Shown: positions 26,565 to 35,670 of the stretch, piece after piece | Numbering within the stretch: position 1 is the stretch's first letter | Layout: each line of letters starts with the position of its first letter | NCBI GenBank assembly: GCA_050700055.1 | Contig: JBOHGE010000002.1 | Location: 186,001 to 250,000 of the forward strand | DNA from: GCA-003244245 sp050700055 | GTDB lineage: Bacteria > Actinomycetota > Actinomycetes > Mycobacteriales > Pseudonocardiaceae | DNA: 64,000 nucleotides | Reading direction: 5' to 3' | Position numbers and translations under genes: made by a program | The notes under the pieces: generated by a model | Seen by the model: the letters and a program-made list of their open reading frames with translations, nothing else | What the model was told of the DNA's origin: nothing | The model's database searches: none

Positions 26565-28085
26565 GTGACCACGGTTGACCGCTGGACCGGTCGGGAAGCC
26601 AAGCTGCTCCGGGTGGCGCTGCGACTGAGCGTCCGCGACTTCGCTGCCCACCTCGGGGTCGGTGTGCGAACGGTCAACAAGTGGGAGGCACGACAGGCGG
26701 ACATCACTCCGCTGCCGTACATGCAGGAAGTGCTGGACACGGCCCTCGCCCGAGTTTCCGACGAGGTGAAAGCCCGGTTCGCTGCCGCGACGCGCGCTGA
26801 CGTGTCTGGGCACGAGACTACGCAACTATCAGGGCCGCTTGTCCGTGGTGGGATGTTGCCAGTCGTGGTCAATGGCCGCTTGGTGTTCGTCCCGTTCGAT
26901 GTCGACACAGTGGCGAGCAGTGGGCTCAACGCGCTCTTGCACGAACTGGCGGCTACTAGTGTGGCGGGGGATTCGGCCGTTTCTTCCGGTGAACGCGTGC
27001 AGAATCGGCATGTCACCGGCTCTGTCTTATCTGAGCTCGGCTTGCGCGGTGGTTCGCTCGATCTAACAGGTACCAACGAGAGCAGTCTTGAACTAGCGAC
27101 GCTGCTGAATGATCTGACCGCTGATCGTTTTCCGATTCTCGGCAACGGTGAGGTCCGAGACGTTGGTGTATCAGCTTTTGACGGTGCATCGCTCGCCGAG
27201 CGTGCGGAGGTACTGCTCAGACTCTTCCTGGAACTGGATGACGAACTCGGCGGCGACGTACTCTATCTGCCGCTTTCGCGGTACGTCTCGCGGCTCGGCG
27301 CCAATGTTGGGCAGGAGTCGGCCGATGGCCTAGCTGTTTTTGGGCAGCTGAGCCAGATGGTTGGCTGGCTGGCGCTTGATGGTAATTGTCACGCAGCTGC
27401 CCGTCGTTATTTTACGACAGCGGTCTATGTCGCGCACGAGGCCCAGCAGCCAGCGCTCGCCGCCAGCTCGCTTGCCTATATGAGCCTCCAAGAGACCTAT
27501 CGTGGGCGACTTGACTCTGCTCTCTGCTTTGCGCAGACAGCTTCCAGTGTCGGCAACGGCAGCTTGACACCACTCACCAAGACGATGCTGGGCGCTCGAC
27601 TTGCCCGTGCCCATGCTGGCTTGCGTAACACTGAGGAATGTCTGCGTAGCCTCGACGAGATGCGTCAGGCCTTTAGTGATCTTGGGCAGCTTGAAGAGCC
27701 GTTGTGGATTTCGTACGTTGACGAGGTTGAGGTTGCGGCTCAAGAGGGTGCTTGTTATCTCGATCTCGGCATGACAACCGAGGCGAGTGTTGCGCTTACG
27801 GGAGCACTTAACGCCTTGACGGAGAAGGTGCCGCATCGTATTCGTGATCGAGTGCATTACCTGGTACGGTTAGCTCGGTGCTATTTGCTGCAACGCGAAG
27901 TCGAACGTGCCTGCGAGGTAGCTAAGGAGGCAGTGGAACTCAGCGGAGCGATTGGCTCAGCGCGCGTTGCTGAACGCCTTAGCGAGTTCCACGTTGCACT
28001 AAGGATATTCGCTGCTAGTCAACCTGCCCGCGAGTTCTGCGAGTTTTACGCTGGTGTTATGGCCCGGCGTTCCCCAGTAAGCTAG
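26565..28085 (+). CDS. HTH cassette C: XRE-like regulator with divergent C-terminus
   Basis: 506 residues. The HTH block (1–75) and linker to about residue 115 match cassette B. From about 130 onwards the protein is different, with TPR-like helices (SQMVGWLALDGNCHAAARRYFTTA … ARCYLLQREVERACEVAKEA). Codon use changes here: many A/T third positions appear (CTA, GTA, TTA), unlike the GC-rich start, so the C-terminal part looks acquired from a lower-GC source. It is convergent with the HAD gene, four bases away. Confidence 0.75.
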   Translation: MTTVDRWTGREAKLLRVALRLSVRDFAAHLGVGVRTVNKWEARQADITPLPYMQEVLDTALARVSDEVKARFAAATRADVSGHETTQLSGPLVRGGMLPVVVNGRLVFVPFDVDTVASSGLNALLHELAATSVAGDSAVSSGERVQNRHVTGSVLSELGLRGGSLDLTGTNESSLELATLLNDLTADRFPILGNGEVRDVGVSAFDGASLAERAEVLLRLFLELDDELGGDVLYLPLSRYVSRLGANVGQESADGLAVFGQLSQMVGWLALDGNCHAAARRYFTTAVYVAHEAQQPALAASSLAYMSLQETYRGRLDSALCFAQTASSVGNGSLTPLTKTMLGARLARAHAGLRNTEECLRSLDEMRQAFSDLGQLEEPLWISYVDEVEVAAQEGACYLDLGMTTEASVALTGALNALTEKVPHRIRDRVHYLVRLARCYLLQREVERACEVAKEAVELSGAIGSARVAERLSEFHVALRIFAASQPAREFCEFYAGVMARRSPVS

Positions 28086-28089
28086 TTAG

Positions 28090-28806
28090 TTAGGCAAGAG
28101 TTGTCCCGTAGACCGCCCGGATAACTGCCGCGGTATCGGTCAAGTCGCGGAGGACGGCGTTGGCGTGAGCTGCCGTGAGTTCGTCCGTTGTGCTTTCACC
28201 GGTGGCGACGGCCACGGCGCGAACCCCCACCTCGCGAGCAGCCGCTACGTCAAGCGGTGTGTCCCCGATGACCACTACGCGGTCAGGTGCAAACATTCGG
28301 TCATACTTGCGCTGCGCGCGTTGCCACGCCTGGCGGATGAGTGGCGGACGGGTGTCGCCATCTGCGCCGTAGCCACCGACCTCGAAGTCTAAACGCTCCG
28401 TAAGTTCGAACACCTCGAGCTTCGTCAGTGCGATTGGTTTAAGGTTGCCAGTCACGACGGACTGCACCACGGTATGTCTCGCCAGAACCGTAATTGCCTC
28501 TGCGGCACCAGGCAACCGGCGCCCGGTGATGCGCATTCGCTCACGGAGTTTGTCGGCTGCTCTGGCAAGCGCCGCGTAGAAGTCATCAAGTTGGCTCTCA
28601 GGATCCGAGATGCCATGCAGCGCCAACGTCTCAGTCAGGATTGCCCGCTCGGTTCGGCCGGTCATGTTAGCCACCTCACGCAGCGGTTGCCCGGTAACCT
28701 CCTCAAATGCGAACTTGTAAATCTCGCGGCTGATCTCACCGACGGTAACCAGTGTGTGGTCTACGTCCCAGAGGATGAGTGCGGCCTGGTGGGGGCTCGT
28801 GCTCAC
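28090..28806 (-). CDS. HAD-family phosphatase
   Basis: A 238-residue haloacid-dehalogenase-type phosphatase of the phosphoglycolate-phosphatase-like group. Motif I is LWDVDHTLV with nucleophile Asp14 and acid Asp16. Motif II lies near VVTGN, and motif III/IV VVVIGDTPLDVAAAREVG is clear. A cap domain occupies about residues 20–100. GTG 28806 gives the usual spacing to motif I; no strong ribosome site is seen. Substrate unknown. Confidence 0.85.
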   Translation of the reverse strand: MSTSPHQAALILWDVDHTLVTVGEISREIYKFAFEEVTGQPLREVANMTGRTERAILTETLALHGISDPESQLDDFYAALARAADKLRERMRITGRRLPGAAEAITVLARHTVVQSVVTGNLKPIALTKLEVFELTERLDFEVGGYGADGDTRPPLIRQAWQRAQRKYDRMFAPDRVVVIGDTPLDVAAAREVGVRAVAVATGESTTDELTAAHANAVLRDLTDTAAVIRAVYGTTLA

Positions 28807-28946
28807 GGGTTCTATGGTCTCATATTCGAGCAACCATCCAACGCTCGTGGCTGACCAACCCAAACCTTCTTGATCAAGTACTCGCCGAGAAGCCTGATGA
28901 GTTCCTGATCGACCCGGTTGGTGCACTGACCGATTGAAACCGCCAT

Positions 28947-29189
28947 GTGATTACCAGTGGTGCGTTGTCGAGGTGTGATAAAGGTTTCTTCCGGGCGCGA
29001 CGGGCAGCTGCACTTGTGCTGAGTGGTGAGCCGGACGAGGCAGCCACCGTCGGACTGGAGTCGGTTCAAGTGGCGAGGTTCATGAACTCGGTACGCACGG
29101 TCCGCGTGCTGTCGGACGTGGTGCGCAGCTTGGCCCCGTGGAGCCGCCGTCCCGCGGTGCGGGAGTTGCGCGAAGCACTGTCGGCCTAG
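28947..29189 (+). pseudogene. C-terminal relic of a TPR-type regulator
   Basis: About 60 codons (LSGEPDEAATVGLESVQVARFMNSVRTVRVLSDVVRSLAPW … AVRELREALSA) read like the end of an XRE/TPR regulator of the kind found elsewhere in this window. There is no helix-turn-helix and no ribosome site. The upstream HTH and repeats are gone. It may be what is left of another cassette. Confidence 0.5.
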
Positions 29190-29270
29190 CGCCCCTTGGA
29201 CGTCAGAATCTTGACACTTGAGCCCGAGTTCTGCAGTCCCCCGCAATGCCCGCCCATCTCACACCTGACC

Positions 29271-29345
29271 GTGAACCGCCATTCGGAGCCGAATCGCGGT
29301 TCACAGCCGTCGCCAACCGCTATTCGGAGCCGAATCGCGGTTCAC
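29271..29345. repeat. Two copies of a palindromic unit
   Basis: A 31-bp unit beginning AACCGC(C/T)ATTCGGAGCC occurs at 29274–29304 and 29315–29345. Each is a hairpin with 13–16-bp arms, two-base loop AG and one mismatch at the same position. They lie between a plus-strand relic and a convergent hydrolase gene, so a terminator role is possible. Confidence 0.75.
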
Positions 29346-29399
29346 GTCGCGTTACTGATCAAGGTGACCCGCGTCTCGGCGGTCGGAGGCGCAGCCTTA

Positions 29400-30220
29400 T
29401 TAGCTTGCAGCGATCCATTCCACCACTGTGCTGATCACGAAGGCTTGCCACTCTTGACTTTGAAGGACCAGGTACTGCGGGTCGTCGTGGACCGCGAAAC
29501 CGTGCTGGGCGCCCTCGATCTCGACCAGTTTGTGCTCGACCTGGAGCTGGGAAACCGTCGCCCGTGAGGACTCGACCGGGACGAAGGTGTCCCTGGTGCC
29601 ATGCACGATGAGCGTCGGCGCGGCGATCTCGCCGAGCACCAGATGTGACGTGATCCAGAACACCTCATTGAGTAGCGCGCGACCATGTTTGAAGCTCGGC
29701 GTGAAGGCGATGTAGCCCTGCTCAGTGAGCTGTTGCGCGACCTCGTCGTCGAGGTAGTCATGGCACCAGTAGGGCTTGTTGTCGATGGTTCGTTTCTTAT
29801 AGTCGAGCTGCGGGTTGAGCAGCACCAGCCGCGTCACTTGGTCCGGGCACTTCGCCGCGTAGTAGGCACACAAGCCGCCACTGAACTGGCGCCGAGCAAG
29901 CTGACGTCTGACGCACCGGTTACTTCCCGGAGATGGGTGAGGGCCACGCGAATGTCGTTGAGGATCATGGAGAGCGTCAGTCCTTCTTGGCATCCCTCGC
30001 TCTCGCCGTGTCCGCGTAGATCGAACCGAAGTGACGCAACCCCAGCCTCTCCGAGCCCCGCTGCGAGCCGGGTGAAGAAGCCGCCCTCCTCTCGGGTCAC
30101 CCCGCCGCCGTGAACGAGCACCACGGCGCGTGCCGGCGTGCCGTCCGGTGTGCCGACAGTGCCGGCCAGGTGCAAGCCGTCGAGGGTGCGGATCGCCGTG
30201 TTGGTTCCATTTCGGGGCAT
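29400..30220 (-). pseudogene. Alpha/beta-hydrolase broken by a one-base deletion
   Basis: The first 115 codons (from ATG 30220: PARAVVLVHGGGVTREEGGFF … LRFDLRGHGESEG) give the oxyanion-hole and early fold of an alpha/beta-hydrolase. The rest of the fold is in another frame, with the acid near HGTRDTFVP and the histidine in GAQHGFAVHD. The frames join near 29890 exactly at the nucleophile elbow. Restoring one T (GCCAGTTC to GCCAGTTTC) gives GASFSGG. Either the gene is dead or there is a homopolymer sequencing error. Together the parts make a protein of about 273 residues, normal for the family. Confidence 0.75.
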
Positions 30221-30277
30221 GGCGGCGTTCCTTTCGTTGGCCGATCACTTTGCTGATGTTAGGACTACGCGACAGCG

Positions 30278-31565
30278 TTGACGGTCCTGAAGCAACGCTG
30301 GACCGCTCTGCACGACGAGCGTCGGATGCTCGACGGCTACCGCGCTGGCCTGATCCTCGAGGTCGACACGGCCAAGATCGTCGAGGTCAATGCGGACCCT
30401 GCTCAAGCAGGATCTGGCGATCCTGCGGCTGCGGGAGGCCGACGGCACGCTGACCGACGAGGAGGCCCGAACGCTCGTCAACGCCGAGGCGGCCGAGGAG
30501 GAAGCCCTCGCGAACCTCACCGGGCCGACCGCGATCGACCCGGTGACGCTCAAGCCGGTACAGACCCAGCTCTACCTCTACGATCCCTCCGCCTTCGGTG
30601 GCGACGGGAGGGTCGCGATCGCCGTCGGCGACCTCGACACCGCCGACAACGTCTCGGTCCAGGTCCCCGGCATGGACACCGACGGCGGCAGCATCGGCAC
30701 CGAAGCCGAGCGGGCTCTCAACGTCTACAGCGCCAGCCGGTGGGCCGACCGCCTCCATGGCCTCCCTGGTCTGGATCGGGTACAACGCGCCCGATAACTA
30801 CCCTCGGGGCGAGGGCGGTACCGACGGGTTCGGGGTCGGAACAGAGGGCATGGCCACCAGAGGCGGGAAGCTGCTGGTCGGCGATCTCGACGGGCTGCGC
30901 GCCTCGGCCGACGGCCGGTCTCACCTGACCGTGATCGGGCACAGTTACGGCACGATCGTCGGTCATGCCGCCCATGATCAGCCGGTCGACGTCGACGACC
31001 TGGTCTTCCTGGGCAGCCTGGGAGTGGGCGGCGACACGACCATGCCGACGAGCTCCACGTCGACGAGGGTCACGTGTGGGCCGGGCGAAACAGCCGCGAC
31101 CTGGTGGGCACGCTCGGCAACCACGGCGCGATCCATCCCGAGCTCCTGGGCGGGGCTGGTCTCGGTGACGACCCGGCCGAGGACGGTTTCGGCGCCAACC
31201 GGTTCCAGGCCGAGCCGACGACGCGCAAGACGTGGCGAACGGCTCGCAGTCCGCAGCTGTCTCCCGAGCAGGCCGACAAGCAGATGGCGCAGTACCGCGA
31301 AACCGTGCGCGGCGCGACCAAGGAGGTCGCTCGGGCACTGGCCGAGGCCGTCGACGGTGAAGTGAAGGGCGCGGTCGGGCACAGCACCCTGTGCACGGAC
31401 GACGGTGCCGGCTGGGCCTACGACGTCACTGGCCGCGTGGACCCGCCCGCTGATGCGCTGCTGCTGTTCCGGGTCTCCAGCCCATGCCTGATCATTCCCG
31501 AGGAGCAGTGCGACTCCTATCCCCGCGACGAGCCGTCACCCGATGTCGTACCTATCCGGAAGTAG
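30278..31565 (+). pseudogene. Decayed DUF1023-type alpha/beta-hydrolase
   Basis: Pieces in several frames give parts of one protein: LDGYRAGLILEVDTA and QLYLYDPSAFGGDGRVAIAVGD in separate plus frames, then WIGYNAPDNYP, HLTVIGHSYGTIVGHAA (Ser nucleophile elbow) and DVDDLVFLGSLGVGGD. In DUF1023 proteins these occur in this order in one frame. At least two shifts are needed to join them and the N-terminus is missing. The last 160 codons (31074–31565) continue with a Cys-containing tail of unknown type. I see no functional product. Confidence 0.65.
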
Positions 31566-31753
31566 CGTTCGCAGCTATGTAGGTTGCGTTCCCCGACGCA
31601 TCGCGCTCCCAGCGCCCGGCCGGTCCCAACGACGGTGCTCCCCCGCGCGGAGCAGGCGCGCGATGAAGGGCGTTAGCCTAGCGTTACGTCTTCACCGATG
31701 CCCCGGGTCGCTCCTGGGGCATCGGTGCGGACCCGGTGCGGAGAGGGGTTCGC

Positions 31754-31996
31754 ATGACCGTTAACGCGTGCATTCCGTTCGGGCTGGTGGTGGCCGCTCG
31801 GGAGCCGGTCGCGGTGGCTGAGGTGGATCTGGGCGCCTTGGTCTATGACCCGCAGCGGCAGATCATGCTGGTTCGTGATGGTGGCACCGGCATGGTGGTG
31901 CCGTGGTGCAAGCACTCGACGGGCAAGACGAACACGGATAGCAACACCGATGCCAAGGGTGGGCGGGAGACTGACGAGGACTATACCGAGGACTGA
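31754..31996 (+). CDS. tgmA: Graspetide precursor peptide (ATP-grasp target RiPP)
   Basis: An 80-residue precursor. The leader has the PFGL motif at residues 8–11 and VYDPQRQIMLVRDGG at 30–44, the pattern of ATP-grasp target peptides. The C-terminal core (about 53–80, KHSTGKTNTDSNTDAKGG then RETDEDYTED) is packed with Thr/Ser acceptors and Asp/Glu donors for omega-ester rings. ATG 31754 has GAGAGGGG five bases upstream. The ligase gene starts two bases after its stop. Product would be a ribosomal peptide cross-linked by side-chain esters. Confidence 0.85.
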   Translation: MTVNACIPFGLVVAAREPVAVAEVDLGALVYDPQRQIMLVRDGGTGMVVPWCKHSTGKTNTDSNTDAKGGRETDEDYTED

Positions 31997-31997
31997 C

Positions 31998-32954
31998 GTG
32001 GTGGGTGGCTCGGTGCTGGTGTTGACGCGGCGGATGGACCCGACCGCCGATGTGGTAGTCGATGAGCTGAACCGCCGCGCCATCCCGGTGATCCGTTTCG
32101 ACTTGGGTGAGTTCGTGGTGGCCGCAGAGCTGGTCGGCGCGCGTTGGGTCGGTCAACTGCGGGTCGGGAGCCGGTGCGCGCGGTTGGAGGACACGGTGGG
32201 CGTCTACTACCGGCGGCCTTCTGCGCCGACCGCCCCATCGGGTACGGATCCGCAGGTGGGTGCGTGGATCGAGGCTGAGGCGCGGTGGGGGTTGCGGGGG
32301 TTGCTGGTCGCCCTGCCGCGCGGGTTGTGGATCAATTGGCCGCCCGCCGTGCATGCCGCCGAGCACAAACCTTGGCAGCTCGTCGAGGCTGTGGCCGCCG
32401 GGCTGCGGGTGCCCCGCACAGTCATCACCAACGATCCCGACTCGGCTGCCGATTTCGCCAGCGCCGCGGCCCCGGTGTTGTACAAGGCGTTCCGCGCCGA
32501 GCCGGTGCGTCTCGGTGGGAGGACTCACCTGGTGTATGCCACCCCGGTTGATGCGCAGCAGTGCCGCAGCGACACCATCCGCGCGGCGCCGGTCATGCTG
32601 CAAACCCAGATCGATAAGGCGTTCGACGCGCGAGTGACCTGTGTGGACGGGCACGTTTTCGCGGTCGCTCCGCGCGGCGTGGACGGCACGGTCCCGCTGG
32701 ATTGGCGGGTCGATCACGCCGCGAACCAGTGGCAGGTCGTCACCGTGCCCGAGCAGGTGCGCATCGGGCTGCTGGAGTTGCTGGATCGCCTGGGCTTGCG
32801 CTTCGCCGCTTGCGACTTCTCTGTTGATCACTCCGGGGCGTGGTGGCATCTCGAGGTCAACCCGGCTGGGCAATGGGCCTGGGATCACCCGCTGCGCGAC
32901 ACCATCGCCTCGGCCATCGCCGATGCCCTCACCGGAGAGACGACACCGCCGTGA
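31998..32954 (+). CDS. tgmB: ATP-grasp graspetide ligase
   Basis: A 318-residue ATP-grasp enzyme that activates Asp/Glu side chains of the precursor with ATP and joins them to Thr/Ser hydroxyls. Features include VLVLTRRMDPTADVVVDEL at the start, the peptide-binding region about 60–110, VLYKAFRA in the ATP site and the metal-binding end FAACDFSVDHSGAWWHLEVNPAGQWAW. GTG 31998 lies one base after the precursor stop, and GTG 32001 is equally possible. Its stop overlaps the methyltransferase start by four bases, so precursor, ligase and methylase form one operon. Confidence 0.9.
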   Translation: MVGGSVLVLTRRMDPTADVVVDELNRRAIPVIRFDLGEFVVAAELVGARWVGQLRVGSRCARLEDTVGVYYRRPSAPTAPSGTDPQVGAWIEAEARWGLRGLLVALPRGLWINWPPAVHAAEHKPWQLVEAVAAGLRVPRTVITNDPDSAADFASAAAPVLYKAFRAEPVRLGGRTHLVYATPVDAQQCRSDTIRAAPVMLQTQIDKAFDARVTCVDGHVFAVAPRGVDGTVPLDWRVDHAANQWQVVTVPEQVRIGLLELLDRLGLRFAACDFSVDHSGAWWHLEVNPAGQWAWDHPLRDTIASAIADALTGETTPP

Positions 32955-34123
32955 CCACCCACCGCACCACCACCGAGAACCTGCGCGCAACCCTCGTCGA
33001 CCAGCTGACCCGCGCGGGATTCCTCACCGACCCGGCGTGGCGTGAGGTCTTCGGCGCCGTGCCCCGGGAGGTCTTCGTGCCCTACTTCTTCACCCCGTGG
33101 GCGGGTCGGCCCGGCTGGCGGCTGGTCGAGGACGACGACGAATGGCGCCACGGCGTCTACGCCGATGATGCGCTGGTCACCCAGCTCAATGGCGACGATG
33201 ACGCCGCTGGGGCCGCGCGCCGGGGACAGACCGTGGAAGGCCGACCCACCTCGTCCAGCTCCGCGCCGGGCTTGATGGCCGCCATGCTGCACAGCCTGGA
33301 CCTGGCACAGGGCATGACCGTGTTGGAGGTTGGCACCGGCAGCGGGTACAACGCCGCCCTACTCGCGGCGCGCCTAGGCGATGACGCTATCACCAGCATG
33401 GAACTGGATCCCGCTCTCGCCCACCGGGCCCGCGTCGCCCTGGCCGCCGCCGGGTACCGCCCCACGGTGGTCACCGGCGACGGGGAGGCCGGGCATCCGC
33501 CCAACGGCCGGTATGACCGAGTAATCGCCACCGTCGCGTCCCCCTGGGTGCCGGTCGCGTACCTGGAGCAGACCCACCCCGGGGCGCTGATCCTCATCCC
33601 GCTGAGCTTCGCCGGTCGCGGCGGGCTGATGGTCCTGCTGCGCCGCGATCAGACCGGCAAGGCGAGCGGAGCGTTCCTCGCCCAATACGGCGGGTTCATG
33701 TCTGTGCGCAGCGTCGCCGAGCCCACCACCCCGAAGATCCGCCCCGACCTGCTGGACACCGGATATCCCACCCAAGTACCGCCGGGTGCGCTCACCGACG
33801 CCCACCCGGCCGCGTTCTACCTCTCACTGCGTTGCCCCTGCCCGTATAAGACGCTGGGTTTCACCCCCGACGATAACAGCACCGGTCTGCAAACCTGGGG
33901 CCAGGGAGCTGACGGATCCAGTTTCGCTCTCACCACCATTGACGGCATCACGCATGTCGCTGCCGATGGTCCGCTGTGGGACACCCTCGAGACCGCCCAC
34001 ACCCAATGGCGCGCACTGGGACAACCCGACCGCGACCGTTTCGGCGTCACCGCAACTGAAGCGCGGCAATGGGTGTGGCTCGACCACCCCGACCATGTGA
34101 TTACCGAACTGGGCGAGCTTTAG
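32951..34123 (+). CDS. tgmC: PIMT-type methyltransferase of the graspetide operon
   Basis: 390 residues, related to protein-L-isoaspartate O-methyltransferase (SAM motif VLEVGTGSGYNAALLAARLG; substrate segment around PREVFVP and GQTVEGRPTSSSSAPGLMAAML) with a C-terminal extension of about 170 residues absent from ordinary PIMT. Homologues in graspetide clusters methylate one Asp side chain of the cross-linked core, which then closes to an aspartimide. GTG 32951 shares GTGA with the ligase stop. Family identification is strong; the exact target Asp is unknown. Confidence 0.88.
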   Translation: MTTHRTTTENLRATLVDQLTRAGFLTDPAWREVFGAVPREVFVPYFFTPWAGRPGWRLVEDDDEWRHGVYADDALVTQLNGDDDAAGAARRGQTVEGRPTSSSSAPGLMAAMLHSLDLAQGMTVLEVGTGSGYNAALLAARLGDDAITSMELDPALAHRARVALAAAGYRPTVVTGDGEAGHPPNGRYDRVIATVASPWVPVAYLEQTHPGALILIPLSFAGRGGLMVLLRRDQTGKASGAFLAQYGGFMSVRSVAEPTTPKIRPDLLDTGYPTQVPPGALTDAHPAAFYLSLRCPCPYKTLGFTPDDNSTGLQTWGQGADGSSFALTTIDGITHVAADGPLWDTLETAHTQWRALGQPDRDRFGVTATEARQWVWLDHPDHVITELGEL

Positions 34124-34248
34124 CTCATATGGGCGTGCTCACCACACGCGCCCCGCCGCAGGACAGCAACCCGACCAGCACCGTTGGGCAGAACGAGGGC
34201 GCTCTGCTTCCCAGCCCAGCGCGGCCGACTGACCGGATATCGAGGGCC

Positions 34249-34296
34249 TGGCACTACGCTGCGGGCGATGTTCCTGATCGAGGGGGTGCAGTGCCC
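34249..34296 (+). promoter_or_regulatory. Shared promoter/leader of HTH cassette D
   Basis: Fourth copy of the leader: GGCACTACGCTGCGGGCGAT, TACGCT at 34255–34260, then GATCGAGGGGGTGCAGTG. It starts 125 bases after the graspetide methyltransferase, so the regulator probably has its own promoter. Confidence 0.5.
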
Positions 34297-35670
34297 GTGA
34301 CCACGGTTGACCGCTGGACCGGTCGTGAGGCGAAGCTGCTCCGGCAGGCGCTTCGGCTCAGTATCCGTGATTTCGCCGCGCACCTCGGGGTGGGTGCACG
34401 AACGGTCAACAAGTGGGAGGCACGGCAGGCGGACATCACTCCGCTGCCTTACATGCAAGAAGTGTTGGACACTGCCCTTGCTCGAGCCTCCGACGAGGCG
34501 AAAGCCCGGTTCGCTGCCACGACGCGCGTCGATGTGCCCGAGCACGAGACCGGACGACGATCAAAGCCGGCTGTCCGAGGTGCGATCTTGCCGGTCGTGG
34601 TCAACCCCTCCGTTGCGGTCTCGGCCGACCTCTGGCAGATGGTCACCACGATCACCCCCGGAGTGGGGCAGGCAGAGCTTGATCTGGACAGGCTCGACAG
34701 GCTGATACCGCGCCCGGACGCCGACGAGCCGCCACGGCAGGTGGGTGCCTCAGACGTCGATGCCATCGAACGCGCCAGCGACGCCCTGCGGCGCTGCGAC
34801 TTCGCACATGGCGGTGGCCTGGCCCGAGCGGCCACCATCGCCCAGCTGAGGTCGGTGCTGCGGCTGCGTGCGGCGCTCGCGAGCCCTGCGATCCGCGTCC
34901 GGCTCGACATCGCGGCGGCTGATCTGGCGATGCTCGCGGCGTGGTGTAGTTACGATGTCGAGCAGCACGACCAGGCGCAACGCTTGTGGATGGTCGCGCT
35001 GGAACTGTGCCGGCACACCGATCACCCCCGCGCCGCTGACCTCGCTGTGGACATCTTGCTGGACATGGCGCACCAGTCCCTGCACCTCAGGCGTCCTGAC
35101 GAGGCACTGAGGCTGGTCGGGCTGGGGCTTGTCGTGGAGAACAACTCTCCTGCGGCCGTCTCCGACGCTACTCGGAGCTACCTGGCCAGCGTGCAGAGCT
35201 GGAGCTACGCCGTGCTAGGCGAGACCACCGCCTGTGAGCGGGCCTTGGGTCGAGCGGAGCAGCACTTCGCCGCCGTCGATCCGGGAACGGCGCTGCCGTG
35301 GGCGGCTCACGTCGACATGGCCGAATTCACCGCACAGCAAGGTCACACCTGGTACCTGCTCTCCGCCACCCAGCCCGACGCCGCGGCTCGGGCTGTGCCG
35401 CTGCTCACCGCAGCCACCAGCGCGTATGGCGACGACTACGCCTGCGCCCGTGCGGTCAACCTCGCCGGTCTCGCCGGCTCCCACGCCAGGGTCGGTGACA
35501 TCGGCGCTGCCGTGAGTATCGGGCGCCACGCGCTCGAGGAGATCACCCGGATATCGTCTCGGCGCGCCTACCAGCGGTTGCGCATGCTCGATGACTGTCT
35601 CGCTGGGTATCAGACCGCCGACGTGGCCGAGCTGCGACACGACATCCAGACCGCCTGCGCCCCCTCGTGA
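34297..35670 (+). CDS. HTH cassette D: XRE-like regulator with TPR C-terminus
   Basis: 457 residues. The HTH block (1–75) is nearly identical to cassettes A–C. A linker (RGAILPVVVNPSVAVSADLWQM) follows, then TPR-like repeats (HDQAQRLWMVALELCRHTD … RRPDEALRLVGLGL) to the end. GTG 34297 was set by alignment; an upstream in-frame ATG at 34129 has no support. The phosphotransferase gene starts in its last four bases (GTGA), so they are co-translated. Confidence 0.78.
   Translation: MTTVDRWTGREAKLLRQALRLSIRDFAAHLGVGARTVNKWEARQADITPLPYMQEVLDTALARASDEAKARFAATTRVDVPEHETGRRSKPAVRGAILPVVVNPSVAVSADLWQMVTTITPGVGQAELDLDRLDRLIPRPDADEPPRQVGASDVDAIERASDALRRCDFAHGGGLARAATIAQLRSVLRLRAALASPAIRVRLDIAAADLAMLAAWCSYDVEQHDQAQRLWMVALELCRHTDHPRAADLAVDILLDMAHQSLHLRRPDEALRLVGLGLVVENNSPAAVSDATRSYLASVQSWSYAVLGETTACERALGRAEQHFAAVDPGTALPWAAHVDMAEFTAQQGHTWYLLSATQPDAAARAVPLLTAATSAYGDDYACARAVNLAGLAGSHARVGDIGAAVSIGRHALEEITRISSRRAYQRLRMLDDCLAGYQTADVAELRHDIQTACAPS

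Noticed and set aside
28812..29246. 144-codon minus-strand frame near the HAD gene
   Set aside because: No ribosome site, no family signs, His/Arg/Gln-rich shadow look; part overlaps the regulator relic on the plus strand.
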